A DNA stretch of 49,693 nucleotides, taken from assembly GCA_016786925.1 (NCBI GenBank), contig JAEUTU010000009.1:1-49693 (forward strand), written 5' to 3'. Below are positions 18,299-29,196 of the stretch, piece after piece (within the stretch, counting starts at the first letter, position 1; the number at the start of each line of letters is the position of its first letter). Made by a program: the position numbers and the translations under genes. The notes beneath the pieces were generated by a model, which was given only the letters and a program-made list of their open reading frames with translations, ran no database searches and was not told the DNA's origin. This DNA comes from Bacteroidia bacterium. Its GTDB lineage: Bacteria; Bacteroidota; Bacteroidia; 2-12-FULL-35-15.

Positions 18299-20368
18299 AT
18301 GAGAGCACTTTTCTGTACCATTTTTATATCTATTCTAACACAGACCACTTTTGCACAGGTCGATCCAAGTGCTGTTACCATTGCAAGAGACACATTTGGC
18401 ATTCCTCACATTTTCGCTAAAACAGATGCTGAAGTAGCCTATGGTTTAGCATGGGCACATTGTGAAGATGATTTTGAGCACATGCAAATGATGCTCATTA
18501 TGGCCAATGCGCGTATGGGAGAAATTTCAGGGAAAGAAGGCGCAGCAACCGATTATTTTGTTCAGCTCATAAGAGCTAAAGAACATGTAGAACAATTTTA
18601 CGATAGAGACATTTCAGCTGACTACAAAAAAATACTTCAGGCCTACGCGGATGGGATCAATGCATTTGCTAAGCAACACCCCAAACAAGTTGAGTTAAAA
18701 AATCTTTTTCCGGTCGACCCGAAAACCATTTTAAGAGGCTATCATCTTATTCTTACTAGCATGGTAGGCACACCACGTGCACTGGAATACATCATCAAAG
18801 GAAAGCCTGACGAATATATTTTTAATGCTAGCGCAGGTTCCAATGCTTTTGCTTTCAATTCAAGAATAACAGCAGATAGTGCCACCTATCTGGTCATCAA
18901 TCCACATGTTCCACTCGAAGGACAGGCTTCATGGTACGAAGCTCATTTGTGCAGCGAACAAAACTGGAACATATATGGCGCTTTTATTCCCGGCATGACC
19001 TCTCCTGCCATGGGATGCAATGATAGTTTAGGATGGGGTATCACCTTCAACTGGCCCGACTATGTTGATATCTATGAAATGGAAATCAATCCAAAAAATA
19101 AGAATCAATATAAGTATGATGGACAGTGGGTCGATTTTGAAAAAAGAAAAGTTCCCTTAAAAGTAAAAACCAAAATAGGGAAATTAAAAGTCAAAAAAGA
19201 AGCCTTGTGGTGTGTATACGGTCCAGCCTACCGAACCGACAAAGGTGTTTATGCCCTACGATACAACACCATGCATGATATTAAAGCAGCAGAACAATGG
19301 TATAAAATGGGAAAAGCAAAAAAATACACTCAGTTTTATCAAGCAATGGAAATGCAAGGCATCCCACTTTTTAATTTCATGATGGCGGATAACCAGGATC
19401 ACATTTTTTATTTATTCAATGCCAAAGTGCCTATTCGTGACCCGCAATTCGATTGGCAAAAAACATTACCGGGTAATACTTCCAAAACACTTTGGAATAA
19501 GTATTACAGCCTGAATATGCTACCACAAAAATACAATCCTAAATGTGGCTATCTGTACAACACCAACAATACTCCGTTTCGCTGCACGGCAGCCAATGAA
19601 AATCCTCTAGAACCTGATTATTGTAAAAAAGCAGGCTTTTCATGGAACAGAACAAACAATAGAGACTATCGCTTTAATGAAATAATGTCCACAAAAAAGC
19701 GACTAACATTTAATGACATCAAAGAGATAAAATACGATTGTAAGTACCCAACAGGCAAAGGAGGAATCTATAAATCATTTCAAACGGTTTACAGTCTGAA
19801 AGAATCAGATTATCCGGACATAGCGGATGCTATTGCCAAATTAAAAAAATGGGATTTTACCGGCTACACCAACAACAGAGAAGCTGCATTAGTAACATTC
19901 ACCTTCAACTACCTTTTCAAGAAAAAAGAAGCAGCATACAACGAATTGGAAACAGGCTTGGATTATACTGTGGCCGACTTGGTTGAAGCCATCCGTTATT
20001 CTAAAAAAACATTATTAAAACATTACAAAACGATCGATATAGAATTTGGAGCAGCACAACGTTTGATAAGAGAAGACAAAAACTTACCTGTACCTGGATT
20101 ACCGGAATGTATCATGGCAATGGCTACTGAAGATAATGGAAAAGGAGTTTTGAAGGCCAGCAATGGCGACTCATTCATTATGTTTGCCAAATATTCAAAG
20201 AAAGGCAATCACTTTGAATGTGTTGTTCCTTATGGAGAATCGAGACATAAGAATAATCCACACCTGACCGATCAAATGGAATTATACACCACACAAAAAA
20301 CCAAAGAAATAAGTTTAAATAAGGAGGAGATCCTGAAAACAGCCACAAGAATTTATCATCCGCAATAA
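18299..20368 (+). CDS. Penicillin acylase family (Ntn hydrolase) protein, secreted
   Basis: About 689 residues from the ATG at 18299, which begins a signal peptide (MRALFCTIFISILTQTTFAQ); an in-frame TTG at 18275 is less likely. The alpha part has DTFGIPHIFAKTDAEVAYGLAWAHCEDDF, typical of the family. The processing site is AGSNAFAF, where Ser181 would be the N-terminal nucleophile of the beta chain after autocleavage, followed by INPHVPLEGQASWYE. Relatives cleave amides such as penicillins, acyl-homoserine lactones or lipopeptides; the substrate here is unknown. Periplasmic or outer location is inferred. hemE follows after 16 bp. Confidence 0.88.
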   Translation: MRALFCTIFISILTQTTFAQVDPSAVTIARDTFGIPHIFAKTDAEVAYGLAWAHCEDDFEHMQMMLIMANARMGEISGKEGAATDYFVQLIRAKEHVEQFYDRDISADYKKILQAYADGINAFAKQHPKQVELKNLFPVDPKTILRGYHLILTSMVGTPRALEYIIKGKPDEYIFNASAGSNAFAFNSRITADSATYLVINPHVPLEGQASWYEAHLCSEQNWNIYGAFIPGMTSPAMGCNDSLGWGITFNWPDYVDIYEMEINPKNKNQYKYDGQWVDFEKRKVPLKVKTKIGKLKVKKEALWCVYGPAYRTDKGVYALRYNTMHDIKAAEQWYKMGKAKKYTQFYQAMEMQGIPLFNFMMADNQDHIFYLFNAKVPIRDPQFDWQKTLPGNTSKTLWNKYYSLNMLPQKYNPKCGYLYNTNNTPFRCTAANENPLEPDYCKKAGFSWNRTNNRDYRFNEIMSTKKRLTFNDIKEIKYDCKYPTGKGGIYKSFQTVYSLKESDYPDIADAIAKLKKWDFTGYTNNREAALVTFTFNYLFKKKEAAYNELETGLDYTVADLVEAIRYSKKTLLKHYKTIDIEFGAAQRLIREDKNLPVPGLPECIMAMATEDNGKGVLKASNGDSFIMFAKYSKKGNHFECVVPYGESRHKNNPHLTDQMELYTTQKTKEISLNKEEILKTATRIYHPQ

Positions 20369-20384
20369 ATAGTATATTTACATC

Positions 20385-21410
20385 ATGAGTTTAAAGAACG
20401 ATTTAATTTTAAGAGCAGCGAAAGGCGAAAAAACAGAAAGAACACCGGTATGGTTAATGCGTCAGGCAGGACGAGTATTACCGGAATATAGAGAAGTAAG
20501 AGCAAAAATGGGAGGCTTCAAGGAATTGGTGGAGACACCTGAATTTGCATGTGAAGTAACCATTCAGCCTGTAGATATTTTAGGAGTAGATGCCGCCATT
20601 ATCTTTTCTGATATTTTGGTTATCCCCGAAGCAATGGGTTTGCCTTATCAGATGGTGGAAGCAAAAGGACCTTGGTTTGAAAAAACAATTAAGTCGAAAG
20701 CCGATATTGATCAATTACGTATTGCACATCCCGAAGATCTGCATTATGTGATCGATGCCATTAAACTAACAAAAAAAGAGTTGAACGGACGTGTTCCATT
20801 GATCGGCTTTGCCGGTGCTCCTTGGACTATTTTTGCATACATGATAGAAGGAAGCGGTAGCAAAACTTTTTCAAAGGCTAAAAAATTCTTGTATACGAAC
20901 CCGGAGCTTTCTCATTTGTTGTTACAAAAAATAACCGATAGCACCATCAATTATTTAAAAGGGCAAATTGTTGCAGGCGCTGATATGCTTCAGCTATTCG
21001 ACAGCTGGGCCGGAATTTTATCCCCAGAACAATACAACCAATTTTCATTGAAATACATCTCACAAATATGCGATGCGATCAATGAGGTTCCGATGACCGT
21101 TTTTGCAAAGGATGCTCATTTTGCCAGACGGGATATGGGCAAATTAAATTGCAATACGATCGGATTGGACTGGACCATGGATATTGTTGAATCCAGAGAA
21201 ATGATCGGTCCCAATAAAACCTTACAAGGAAATATGGACCCATGTTTGCTATATGCAGATTATGAAACGATCAAAAAAGAAACTATAAAGATGCTCAAAG
21301 CATTTGGTCCGAACCGACACATTGCAAATTTAGGACATGGATTATATCCCGACCTGGAAAAAGACAAAGTAAAATGCTATGTGGATACCATCAAAGAGTT
21401 TCGATTTTAG
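20385..21410 (+). CDS. hemE: Uroporphyrinogen decarboxylase
   Basis: A 341-residue cytoplasmic enzyme that removes four acetate carboxyls from uroporphyrinogen III to give coproporphyrinogen III in heme synthesis. The N-terminal signature [17 protein letters not shown] and the internal [16 protein letters not shown] and [12 protein letters not shown] are diagnostic. Length is standard. The ATG lies 16 bp after the acylase gene, and the next gene begins 3 bp after the stop, so this appears to be one transcript. No other heme genes are in view. Confidence 0.97.
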   Translation: MSLKNDLILRAAKGEKTERTPVWLMRQAGRVLPEYREVRAKMGGFKELVETPEFACEVTIQPVDILGVDAAIIFSDILVIPEAMGLPYQMVEAKGPWFEKTIKSKADIDQLRIAHPEDLHYVIDAIKLTKKELNGRVPLIGFAGAPWTIFAYMIEGSGSKTFSKAKKFLYTNPELSHLLLQKITDSTINYLKGQIVAGADMLQLFDSWAGILSPEQYNQFSLKYISQICDAINEVPMTVFAKDAHFARRDMGKLNCNTIGLDWTMDIVESREMIGPNKTLQGNMDPCLLYADYETIKKETIKMLKAFGPNRHIANLGHGLYPDLEKDKVKCYVDTIKEFRF

Positions 21411-21413
21411 TAT

Positions 21414-22514
21414 ATGAATAAAAGAACACACATACATAAAACGATACTTGCAACATGTGCAAGCATCGTTTTATTTTTTTTGTGTGTAACGATTCATGCG
21501 CAAACCAAAGCTCCTTCCAAAAGTAAAAATCTGGTTCCTAATCCTGGCTTTGAAACGCACAAAGGAAAATCCAATGTCATAACAAACGCTGTTCCCTGGA
21601 AAAATGTAGGAACGGTTGACTACTACATGAAACCGGAGAAACGCGATACATCGCGTTTTAAAGGAGCACATAGTGGCACATGTTATGCCGGACTTCGATT
21701 CCAGTCGGAATACAAAGAATACATGTATGTACCACTCACCGAAACACTCGAGCGTGGACAGACCTATAAATTCTCCATGTATGTTCGACTATTAAATGCG
21801 AGCACGGTTACCATCAAACAGTTGGGTGTTTATTTCTCCGAATTTGTATATGACAAAAACATGACATTCAACAAAGAGAATCAGATCGATACCAGCTATT
21901 CCAAAGGGATTTCAGGCACACTTGATTGGATACCGATCAAAGGAGAATATGTTGCAAAAGGTGGAGAAAAGTATATTATCATCGGAAATTTCAACCAGAT
22001 GCATGAGGACATGGTGCGCGTAAACAAATGGAACATCTTTGAGTTCAAGGAAGCTTACTATTATATTGATGATGTATCCTTAAAAAAGAAATCGACAAAG
22101 AAAGATTCACTTTCTGCCTATAAATATAAAATGGAAAATGCCATTCCTGACTTCCCGGATAACTTGAATACTGGTGATGCAATCACCATAACGAACTTAC
22201 AATTTGAAAATGGAACAGCTCTTATCAAAACAGCTTCTTATAAAATATTAGATGAGGTTGTAAAAACATTGAACAATCATCCTTTTGCTGAGATCATGAT
22301 CGTTGGGCATACCGACAATACAGGAAATGAAGCGAGCAACAGAAAATTATCTAAGGATAGAGCAAAAGCTGTTCACGATTATCTAAAAGAACAAGGAGTG
22401 ATCAATCCTATTACCTACAAAGGAATGGGACCATCACAACCTGTTGCTCCAAACGATACGGACGAAAATAAAGCAAAGAATAGTCGAGTAGAATTTATTG
22501 TTATCAAAGAATAA
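21414..22514 (+). CDS. OmpA family outer-membrane/peptidoglycan-binding protein
   Basis: A 366-residue exported protein: signal peptide about residues 1-30, a jelly-roll/carbohydrate-binding-like domain (about 40-225; LVPNPGFETHKGKSN, LERGQTYKFSMYVRL, IDDVSLKKKS), then a C-terminal OmpA domain (about 255-366; LQFENGTALI, VGHTDNTGNEASNRKLS, DRAKAVHDYL, NSRVEFIV). The OmpA part should bind diaminopimelate in peptidoglycan, and the N-terminal domain probably faces outward. It starts 3 bp after hemE, and the MFS gene follows after 24 bp. Confidence 0.9.
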   Translation: MNKRTHIHKTILATCASIVLFFLCVTIHAQTKAPSKSKNLVPNPGFETHKGKSNVITNAVPWKNVGTVDYYMKPEKRDTSRFKGAHSGTCYAGLRFQSEYKEYMYVPLTETLERGQTYKFSMYVRLLNASTVTIKQLGVYFSEFVYDKNMTFNKENQIDTSYSKGISGTLDWIPIKGEYVAKGGEKYIIIGNFNQMHEDMVRVNKWNIFEFKEAYYYIDDVSLKKKSTKKDSLSAYKYKMENAIPDFPDNLNTGDAITITNLQFENGTALIKTASYKILDEVVKTLNNHPFAEIMIVGHTDNTGNEASNRKLSKDRAKAVHDYLKEQGVINPITYKGMGPSQPVAPNDTDENKAKNSRVEFIVIKE

Positions 22515-22538
22515 TATCTAATCAAAAAAAAGCACTCA

Positions 22539-23858
22539 ATGGCCAACCTCGAAAAAGGAAGTAAAAAACTGATCAACGCCTGGGCTACTTACGATCTTGC
22601 CAACTCAGTTTATAACTTGGTGATCACAGCAACGATATTTCCGATCTATTATAAAGCAGTTACAACTACTAAGGATGATGCCGGAAATGAAATTTCTAAT
22701 CTGGTTCACTTTCTCGGTTTTGAAATAAAAAACACAACACTCTATGATTTCGCTATTGCCTTTGCTTTTTTGATAGTCGCCATTCTTTCTCCTCTACTTT
22801 CCGGTATTGCCGATTATGGCGGAAGTAAAAAACGCTTCATGCAATTCTTTTGCTATTTGGGAGCGATCTCCTGCTCTTTGATGTATTTCTTTCATGCAGA
22901 CACCCTTTACCTTGGAATTATTTTGGCGAGATTAGCTTGTATTGGTTTCGAGGGAAGCTTGGTTTTTTACAACTCCTACCTTCCTGAGATCGCTCATCCG
23001 GAACAACAGGATGCCGTGAGTGCAAAAGGCTTTGCCATGGGTTATGTAGGTAGCGCAGTTTTATTAATTGTGAATTTAGTGATGGTGATGACCCGTGAAA
23101 CAGGAGCCGAAAAATTGCAAATGATGCAATGGGCATTTGTAACGGTAGGTATCTGGTGGATGGCATTTGCTCAGATCACTTTCCGCTTTTTACCGAAAGT
23201 TGACCAGGAGTTGAACTTGCAAAAAAAATCACAAGGAAGTTATATTTTCAAAGGATTTAAAGAATTACAGAAAGTGTGGGGTGAATTAAAACATAACAAA
23301 CGTTTGGTTCGCTTCCTATTTGCATTTTTCATCTATAGCATGGGGGTACAAACAGTAATGCTTGTTGCCAACCACTTTGGCTCGGATGAAATAAAGATGG
23401 AAGCAGGGCAATTGATCACCACCATATTGATCATTCAATTTGTAGCCATGATCGGAGCTTATTTATTTTCATACACTTCCCGTAAAACAAGTAACTTATT
23501 TACATTAAAGATCGCAACTGTTATCTGGTCCTTGATCTGCATCTTCACTTTCTTCTTCGTTTTTACGCCTGTACATTTTTACATTGTAGCGGCTTTTGTA
23601 GGTTTGGTGATGGGCGGTATTCAATCATTGTCCCGTTCCACCTATTCAAAAATGCTTCCTAAAACCGATGACAATGCTTCCTATTTCAGCTTTTATGATG
23701 TATGTGAAAAGTTAAGTATTGTCTGCGGAATGGCAACCTTCGGCTTGATCAATGAAGTAAGTTCTACCATGCGTACTCCTATTGTTGCTTTGATCGCATT
23801 TTTCGTATTGGGTTATTTATTGTTATTAAGAGTGCCGGCTGTTGATAAACAATCATAA
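22539..23858 (+). CDS. MFS transporter, UMF1/Atg22-like
   Basis: A 439-residue inner-membrane protein with about 12 hydrophobic segments. The start (INAWATYDLANSVYNLVITATIFPIYY), the loop LSGIADYGGSKKRFM, and GGIQSLSRSTYSKMLP are hallmarks of the UMF1 / Atg22-like MFS group, which in yeast exports vacuolar amino acids. The bacterial substrate is unknown. It follows the OmpA gene after 24 bp and precedes the LutA-like gene by 48 bp. Confidence 0.9.
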   Translation: MANLEKGSKKLINAWATYDLANSVYNLVITATIFPIYYKAVTTTKDDAGNEISNLVHFLGFEIKNTTLYDFAIAFAFLIVAILSPLLSGIADYGGSKKRFMQFFCYLGAISCSLMYFFHADTLYLGIILARLACIGFEGSLVFYNSYLPEIAHPEQQDAVSAKGFAMGYVGSAVLLIVNLVMVMTRETGAEKLQMMQWAFVTVGIWWMAFAQITFRFLPKVDQELNLQKKSQGSYIFKGFKELQKVWGELKHNKRLVRFLFAFFIYSMGVQTVMLVANHFGSDEIKMEAGQLITTILIIQFVAMIGAYLFSYTSRKTSNLFTLKIATVIWSLICIFTFFFVFTPVHFYIVAAFVGLVMGGIQSLSRSTYSKMLPKTDDNASYFSFYDVCEKLSIVCGMATFGLINEVSSTMRTPIVALIAFFVLGYLLLLRVPAVDKQS

Positions 23859-23906
23859 CCGAAAAAACAATATTTCGTAATTTCGTACCAATAAGAAAAA
23901 GCTGAC

Positions 23907-24629
23907 ATGATCGTAGATCTATTTATTCCTTGTTTTATAGACCAAGTATATCCCGACACTGCCCTTAATATGGTTAAGATATTAGAGCGTGTAGGTTGTG
24001 GTGTAAATTATAATCCTGAACAAACCTGTTGTGGTCAACCTGCATTCAATGCCGGTTATAGAGATGAATGCAAAGAGGTAGGAGAAAAATTCATCCGTGA
24101 ATTTCAAAACGACCGCTATATTGTAACCCCATCGGCATCATGTGCCGGTTTTGTAAAAAACTATTACCCCGAAATGTTTCACAATTCTGTTTTACACAAT
24201 GAGTACAAACAGATACAAAAGAACATGTTCGAGCTTTCCGATTTCCTAGTGAACATTTTAAAGATCACAGATCTGGGAGCTCGTTTGGATGGTGTTGCTA
24301 CCTACCATGACTCTTGCGCTGCCTTGCGTGAATATGGAGTAAAACGTGAGCCAAGAGTATTGCTTGAAAAAGTAAGAGGCTTAGAATTACGTGAAATGAA
24401 AGACACCGAAACCTGCTGTGGATTTGGAGGAAGTTTTTCTGTAAAGTTTGAACCGATTGCCGTAGGACTTGGCGAACAAAAAGTAAACAATGCTATTGAG
24501 ACAGGAGCTGAATATGTCATATCAACGGATGTTTCCTGCCTGATGCACATGGATGGTTACGCAAAGAAACAAGGCAAAAACATTAAAATGATGCATTTAG
24601 TTGATGTACTTGCATCGGGTTGGGACTAA
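23907..24629 (+). CDS. LutA/YkgE-like Fe-S (CCG domain) protein
   Basis: A 240-residue protein with two CCG cysteine-rich domains: CFIDQVYP plus TCCGQPAFNAGY in the first half, and ATYHDSCAALREYG plus TCCGFGGSFSVKF in the second. This is the LutA/GlcF-C-terminal/HdrB-type fold that binds iron-sulfur clusters in lactate or glycolate oxidation complexes. LutB and LutC partners are not in view, so the pathway assignment is tentative. It ends 7 bp before the stop of the convergent antiporter gene. Confidence 0.88.
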   Translation: MIVDLFIPCFIDQVYPDTALNMVKILERVGCGVNYNPEQTCCGQPAFNAGYRDECKEVGEKFIREFQNDRYIVTPSASCAGFVKNYYPEMFHNSVLHNEYKQIQKNMFELSDFLVNILKITDLGARLDGVATYHDSCAALREYGVKREPRVLLEKVRGLELREMKDTETCCGFGGSFSVKFEPIAVGLGEQKVNNAIETGAEYVISTDVSCLMHMDGYAKKQGKNIKMMHLVDVLASGWD

Positions 24630-24636
24630 GCCTTTT

Positions 24637-25869
24637 TTAATCAATAAATCTTCTCATGAGTGGACCGCTGGTCAAGCTGGTCAACAAGGCCATAATTACC
24701 AAGGCTACGAATATCGGCTTAGATATTAATCCTGCGTTCAATGCAAGGGTTCCTAAAATAATTTCCATAGCCCCACGCGCATTCATACCAAAACCAACGG
24801 CCAAAGAATGATTTTTACTCATTCCACCTAATCGGGCACCAATACTGGCTCCTACAACCTTTCCGATATATGCTAATACAACAACGATGATAACGATCGT
24901 TGCATCAAAGTTTTCTATAAAATTCACTTTCAGGCCAATGGAAACAAAAAACAAAGGAGCAAAGAAGTTGGTAATGAATTGATGAATGATCTCTCGCGCC
25001 TGTTCTTTCAAATGCACACTATCACCAAATGCAATCCCTGCAATAAATGCACCTAAAATTGCATGAATATTGATACTTTCTGTAAAAGCTGCAGACAATA
25101 AGCATATACCAAGAGAAATAGACAATACACCACCCGGCCATGAAAGTTTAGTTTGCATCCAAGGAAGTGTTTTATCAATGATCTTTTTCCCGATCGTTAA
25201 CATAAACAAGCCAAAACCTATGATATAAGCAACGGTATACCATAAACTCATGTGTTCTGAACCTTCATTTGTCAAGCTTAATACCAATGAAAAGATCAAC
25301 CAACCAATAAGATCATTAAACATAGCTGAAGCAATGATCACCATTCCTATATTCGTTTGAAACAGATTCATGTCCATTAATATTCTGGCAATAACCGGCA
25401 ACGCGGAAATAGAAAGCGCAGTTCCAAAGAACAGAGCAAACAACAGTTTAGGATCGTGTTCGTTTGGAATAGAGAATATTTCGGGGAAGAACCAGGCAAT
25501 GGCAAAACCTGTAAAAAAAGGAATGACCATACTAAACAAACTCGTATACACAGCCACTTTCCCTTGTTTTAAAACCAGTGGCAGCTGAACTTCCATACCG
25601 GCAACAAACAAAAGCATAATAACAGATAAACTAAATATTCCATCTAAAGCGATTGGAATATTACCTGTTCTTGGAAATAAATATTGAAACACTTCCGGAA
25701 AGATCATCCCCAATACAGTTGGACCAAGAATGATTCCTACGATCAATTCTCCCATAACGACAGGAAGTTTGAACTTCTTTCCTATCTCAGCAAATATGCG
25801 CGAAATAATAAGCATACTGCTTATAGAAAGCAATAAGACTATCAATTCGTTATGAGCCAGTTTTACCAT
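24637..25869 (-). CDS. CPA2-type cation:proton antiporter (KefB/NapA-like)
   Basis: A 410-residue polytopic inner-membrane protein with about 12 segments and the CPA2 Na+/H+ exchanger pattern: KLPVVMGELIVGIILGPTVLG near the N-terminus, FNDLIGWLIF carrying the ion-binding Asp, and GFGMNARGAMEIILG near the C-terminus. It lacks the C-terminal TrkA domain of full Kef proteins. The start overlaps the stop of the universal stress protein gene by 1 bp (TAATG), so the two are translationally linked; the stress protein may serve as its cytoplasmic regulatory partner, as known for other UspA-antiporter pairs. Confidence 0.9.
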   Translation of the reverse strand: MVKLAHNELIVLLLSISSMLIISRIFAEIGKKFKLPVVMGELIVGIILGPTVLGMIFPEVFQYLFPRTGNIPIALDGIFSLSVIMLLFVAGMEVQLPLVLKQGKVAVYTSLFSMVIPFFTGFAIAWFFPEIFSIPNEHDPKLLFALFFGTALSISALPVIARILMDMNLFQTNIGMVIIASAMFNDLIGWLIFSLVLSLTNEGSEHMSLWYTVAYIIGFGLFMLTIGKKIIDKTLPWMQTKLSWPGGVLSISLGICLLSAAFTESINIHAILGAFIAGIAFGDSVHLKEQAREIIHQFITNFFAPLFFVSIGLKVNFIENFDATIVIIVVVLAYIGKVVGASIGARLGGMSKNHSLAVGFGMNARGAMEIILGTLALNAGLISKPIFVALVIMALLTSLTSGPLMRRFID

Positions 25870-26753
25870 TAATCAGCAGATACGCGTGAGTGCACAATTA
25901 ATAAATTCGTTGGAAGATCAGCCAAAATAAACTCGATGTCATGTGTAAATATCCGGTCAAAAACATTTAACTGAGTATCGGGTGAATTAACCACCAAGAG
26001 ATCCGCTTTTCTATCTTTTGAAAATTTACTGATAGCATAACCCGGTTTTCCTTTTATGATCTTTTCTTTTACTTCAATATCACCGGCATCACACTTATCG
26101 ATCACTGTTTGCAACACCTCTTCTACCTCTATTGTTAAATTCTTTTTGATCTCTTTGGCTTCAGGAGCAGTGCTATCATCTGCAATTGCCATGGCTAATC
26201 CCGGCACATCCACTTCATTAACAATAGTCAGCTCTTTTACATTTAAATTCTTTGCTAAATAAAGTGCGGTGTTGATCGTGTGGATCGTTTTTGGATTTTC
26301 CACCCCATTCACAATGATCTTTTTAAATTTATGAGGCTGCGCTGTAGGGTTGGTTAGCAATAACACCGAACACTTTGCTTTTCTGCTGATACTGCGTGCG
26401 ATCGATCCCAAATAAAATTTAAAGATGTTTTCTTTTTGTAAGGCCCCAAGGATCAAGAGATCCACAATGTTCAATTTACAAAGTTTAAGAATGGTATCCA
26501 CAGGCTCACCTTCCATAAAGATCACACGGCATTTATTTTCATCAATACCTACTTCAGTGATCATACGATCCAGCTCTCTTTCCTTTTCTTGGGTTTTATC
26601 ACCAATGTGCATCAATACAAGCGCTGCATTGCAAACATCACTCATGCGCTTGGCTTCTACCAATATATTCTGACAACGATCCGAAAACGATATTGCAACA
26701 GCAATGGTTTCAAACGGATAAGAAGGTCGTCTTTTTAATTTGCTTAAATCCAT
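25869..26753 (-). CDS. Tandem universal stress protein (two UspA domains)
   Basis: A 294-residue cytoplasmic protein with two UspA-like halves (about 12-140 and 150-290). The first half has the ATP-loop-like LILGALQKENIFKFYLGS; the second ends in LLVVNSPDTQLNVFDRI. Double-domain Usp proteins often bind ATP and regulate a neighbouring transporter. It lies between the MMPL exporter (76 bp upstream) and the antiporter (1-bp overlap downstream). Confidence 0.9.
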   Translation of the reverse strand: MDLSKLKRRPSYPFETIAVAISFSDRCQNILVEAKRMSDVCNAALVLMHIGDKTQEKERELDRMITEVGIDENKCRVIFMEGEPVDTILKLCKLNIVDLLILGALQKENIFKFYLGSIARSISRKAKCSVLLLTNPTAQPHKFKKIIVNGVENPKTIHTINTALYLAKNLNVKELTIVNEVDVPGLAMAIADDSTAPEAKEIKKNLTIEVEEVLQTVIDKCDAGDIEVKEKIIKGKPGYAISKFSKDRKADLLVVNSPDTQLNVFDRIFTHDIEFILADLPTNLLIVHSRVSAD

Positions 26754-26829
26754 TTACATCAATGTAATTAGTTTCCACATCAAATATACGATTAGTTTTG
26801 ATTGGAATTCATTGCATTGAAAAACGACA

Positions 26830-29184
26830 CTATTCCTGTTCTTCGGAAATATCGATGATCGGTTGTTGCAACACTTCCTTTTTCATTTTGCGATTGTTGA
26901 TGGACAACAAAATTGCAGGCAACAGAACTAGATTGGTACACATAGCGATCAACAATGTTAATGAAACAAGGATACCCATGGCAACAGTTCCACCAAAGCT
27001 GGAAGCCGCAAAAATGGCAAATCCACTGAATAAGATGATCGTTGTATAGATCATACTCAAACCTGTTTCACGAATCGTATTAGATATCGCTTGCGGAACG
27101 GTCCTTCCGGGTACTTTCAACTCCTGACGATAACGGGTAAGGAAATAAATGGTTCCATCGGAGGATATACCAAAAGCAATACTAAAGATCAAAATGGTTG
27201 TTGGTTTAAAATTGATACCCATAAATCCCATTACACCGGCTGTGATCACTAATGGAATTAACACCGGAATCTTGGAAAGAATAATAATGCGTAATGAACG
27301 GAATAACAGTAGAGCCACCAATGTTTCCAAAATGATCTCAATCGCTAAACTCTCATACAGATTCTTTAATAAATAATCGTTCGATTTCAAGAAAACCAAA
27401 CTATGTCCGGTTAGCTTCAGATCATATTCCGAAGCCGGAAAAATGCTATCTATCTTTGGCTTTAATTCATTCACTAATTCCTTGATTCGAACAGAGCCCA
27501 CATCGGCCATCTGGAAACTGATACGTGTATAGCGTTTAGTGCTATCAATAAAAAATTTCAATCTGTTTCCTTGTCCACTCAATGTGCCCGAATATTCAGA
27601 CAATGATTTCAGATCGGATGCACCGGGCACTTTGTAATACTTGGATTTCCCACCACGATAGGCCTGATATGAAAATTTTATTCCTTCAGCAATTGAAAGT
27701 GGTTCTGAAAATTCTGGACGGGAAGCAAATATTTTTTGCAAGGAATTGATCTTGTAAAGTATCGCGCCATTATTAGCGGAAATACCATCCTCTTTTCGTG
27801 TATCGATTATGATCTCAAAAGGCAAAACCCCTTTAAAGTTTTTTTCAAAAAAATGAAGATCTTCATATACCGGATCATTCTTAGGAAGATCGTCCACCAC
27901 ATAACCCAACACATTCATTTTTGTCATTCCCCAAAAACCAATAAGTGTTATAATAGTAACCGCAATGTAGATCTGCATACGTTTATGCTGCACCAACTCA
28001 TCGATCTTGATCAACAATTTATTGATCCGTTTCGCATCGAGGTGATTGGTATGTTTTTCTTTCGGAACAGGCAGATAAAATAAAATAACAGGAACAATGA
28101 TCATACTAACAAAGAAAGTGAGCATCACACCAATAGCCGCCACTACTCCAAACTCAACCAACATTGGACTATTTGTATAATACAATACGCCAAAACCAAT
28201 TGCTGTGGTTACATTCGCAAGGATAAGTGTTACACCCATGATCATCAACATACGCGTGAGTGCTTTTACTTTATTCTTGTGGATCACATATTCTGCATGG
28301 TATTTATTAATGAGAAATACGCAATTAGGAATACCAATTACAATAATAAGTGGCGGGATCAATCCGGAAAGGATCGTGATCTTGTATCCAAAGAGTTGCA
28401 TAACGCCCAGCGACCACAACACACCAACTCCTGCAACGATCAATGAAATGATAACCGAAGAGAACGTACGGAAGAAGATCCATAAAATGATGGCAGTAAC
28501 TATAACAGCTAAGGCCATGAACAAACCCATCTCGCCCGATACTTTTTGCATAATGTGCGTACGTATGTAGGGCATACCGGAATAATGCACTTTTACATTG
28601 TTCTCTTTTTCAAAAACAGACGAAGCCATCATGATACTCTTCACGATGCTGATACGGTTAACACTATTCAGATCCTTGCTATCGAATGTAATGGCCATCA
28701 ATGTAGCACCTGTCTCTTTGTTAAACACCAAGCCTTCGTAAAATGGAAGATCATGAATCAGCTTTTTGACCGTATCCAATTCGGTTTGCGAATAATGAAT
28801 AGCGGGAGTGATCGGATTAAAATCAAATTTATTTAAACTGTCATTGCGGTATAAGTTATAGAGATTGGAAACCGACATGATATCTTTAATACCATTGATG
28901 GCTTTTACTTCCATTCCGAGTTTTTTCCAGTTGTTGAATAATTTCTCGCTAAACAGCTGATCACTTGAAAACCCCAGCACCATAACATTACCATCCTCAC
29001 CAAATTTTTTCTTGAACTCCATATAGTTCATATAAGTAGAATCATCATCCGGCAAGATCCTGGCAAAATCGTATGATAAGGTGATCTTTGATGTTTGAAA
29101 GATCATAAAACCGGTAATAATAAGAACGCCAATTAATAAACTGATCTTTCTCCTAATAATAATACTCGCAATCGTTTTCCACAT
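26830..29184 (-). CDS. RND/MMPL family transporter
   Basis: A 784-residue inner-membrane protein with 12 predicted membrane segments in two 6-TM halves, each with a large periplasmic loop (about residues 35-210 and 415-600). The first half has the SSD-like block LIPPLIIVIGIPNCVFLINKY, and the second has FSIAFGISSDGTIYFLTRY, both typical of MMPL/HpnN-like RND exporters of lipids or hydrophobic molecules. No MFP or outer-membrane partner is nearby. The YitT gene lies 12 bp upstream on the same strand, so the two may be co-transcribed. Confidence 0.9.
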   Translation of the reverse strand: MWKTIASIIIRRKISLLIGVLIITGFMIFQTSKITLSYDFARILPDDDSTYMNYMEFKKKFGEDGNVMVLGFSSDQLFSEKLFNNWKKLGMEVKAINGIKDIMSVSNLYNLYRNDSLNKFDFNPITPAIHYSQTELDTVKKLIHDLPFYEGLVFNKETGATLMAITFDSKDLNSVNRISIVKSIMMASSVFEKENNVKVHYSGMPYIRTHIMQKVSGEMGLFMALAVIVTAIILWIFFRTFSSVIISLIVAGVGVLWSLGVMQLFGYKITILSGLIPPLIIVIGIPNCVFLINKYHAEYVIHKNKVKALTRMLMIMGVTLILANVTTAIGFGVLYYTNSPMLVEFGVVAAIGVMLTFFVSMIIVPVILFYLPVPKEKHTNHLDAKRINKLLIKIDELVQHKRMQIYIAVTIITLIGFWGMTKMNVLGYVVDDLPKNDPVYEDLHFFEKNFKGVLPFEIIIDTRKEDGISANNGAILYKINSLQKIFASRPEFSEPLSIAEGIKFSYQAYRGGKSKYYKVPGASDLKSLSEYSGTLSGQGNRLKFFIDSTKRYTRISFQMADVGSVRIKELVNELKPKIDSIFPASEYDLKLTGHSLVFLKSNDYLLKNLYESLAIEIILETLVALLLFRSLRIIILSKIPVLIPLVITAGVMGFMGINFKPTTILIFSIAFGISSDGTIYFLTRYRQELKVPGRTVPQAISNTIRETGLSMIYTTIILFSGFAIFAASSFGGTVAMGILVSLTLLIAMCTNLVLLPAILLSINNRKMKKEVLQQPIIDISEEQE

Positions 29185-29196
29185 AATATCTTCTTC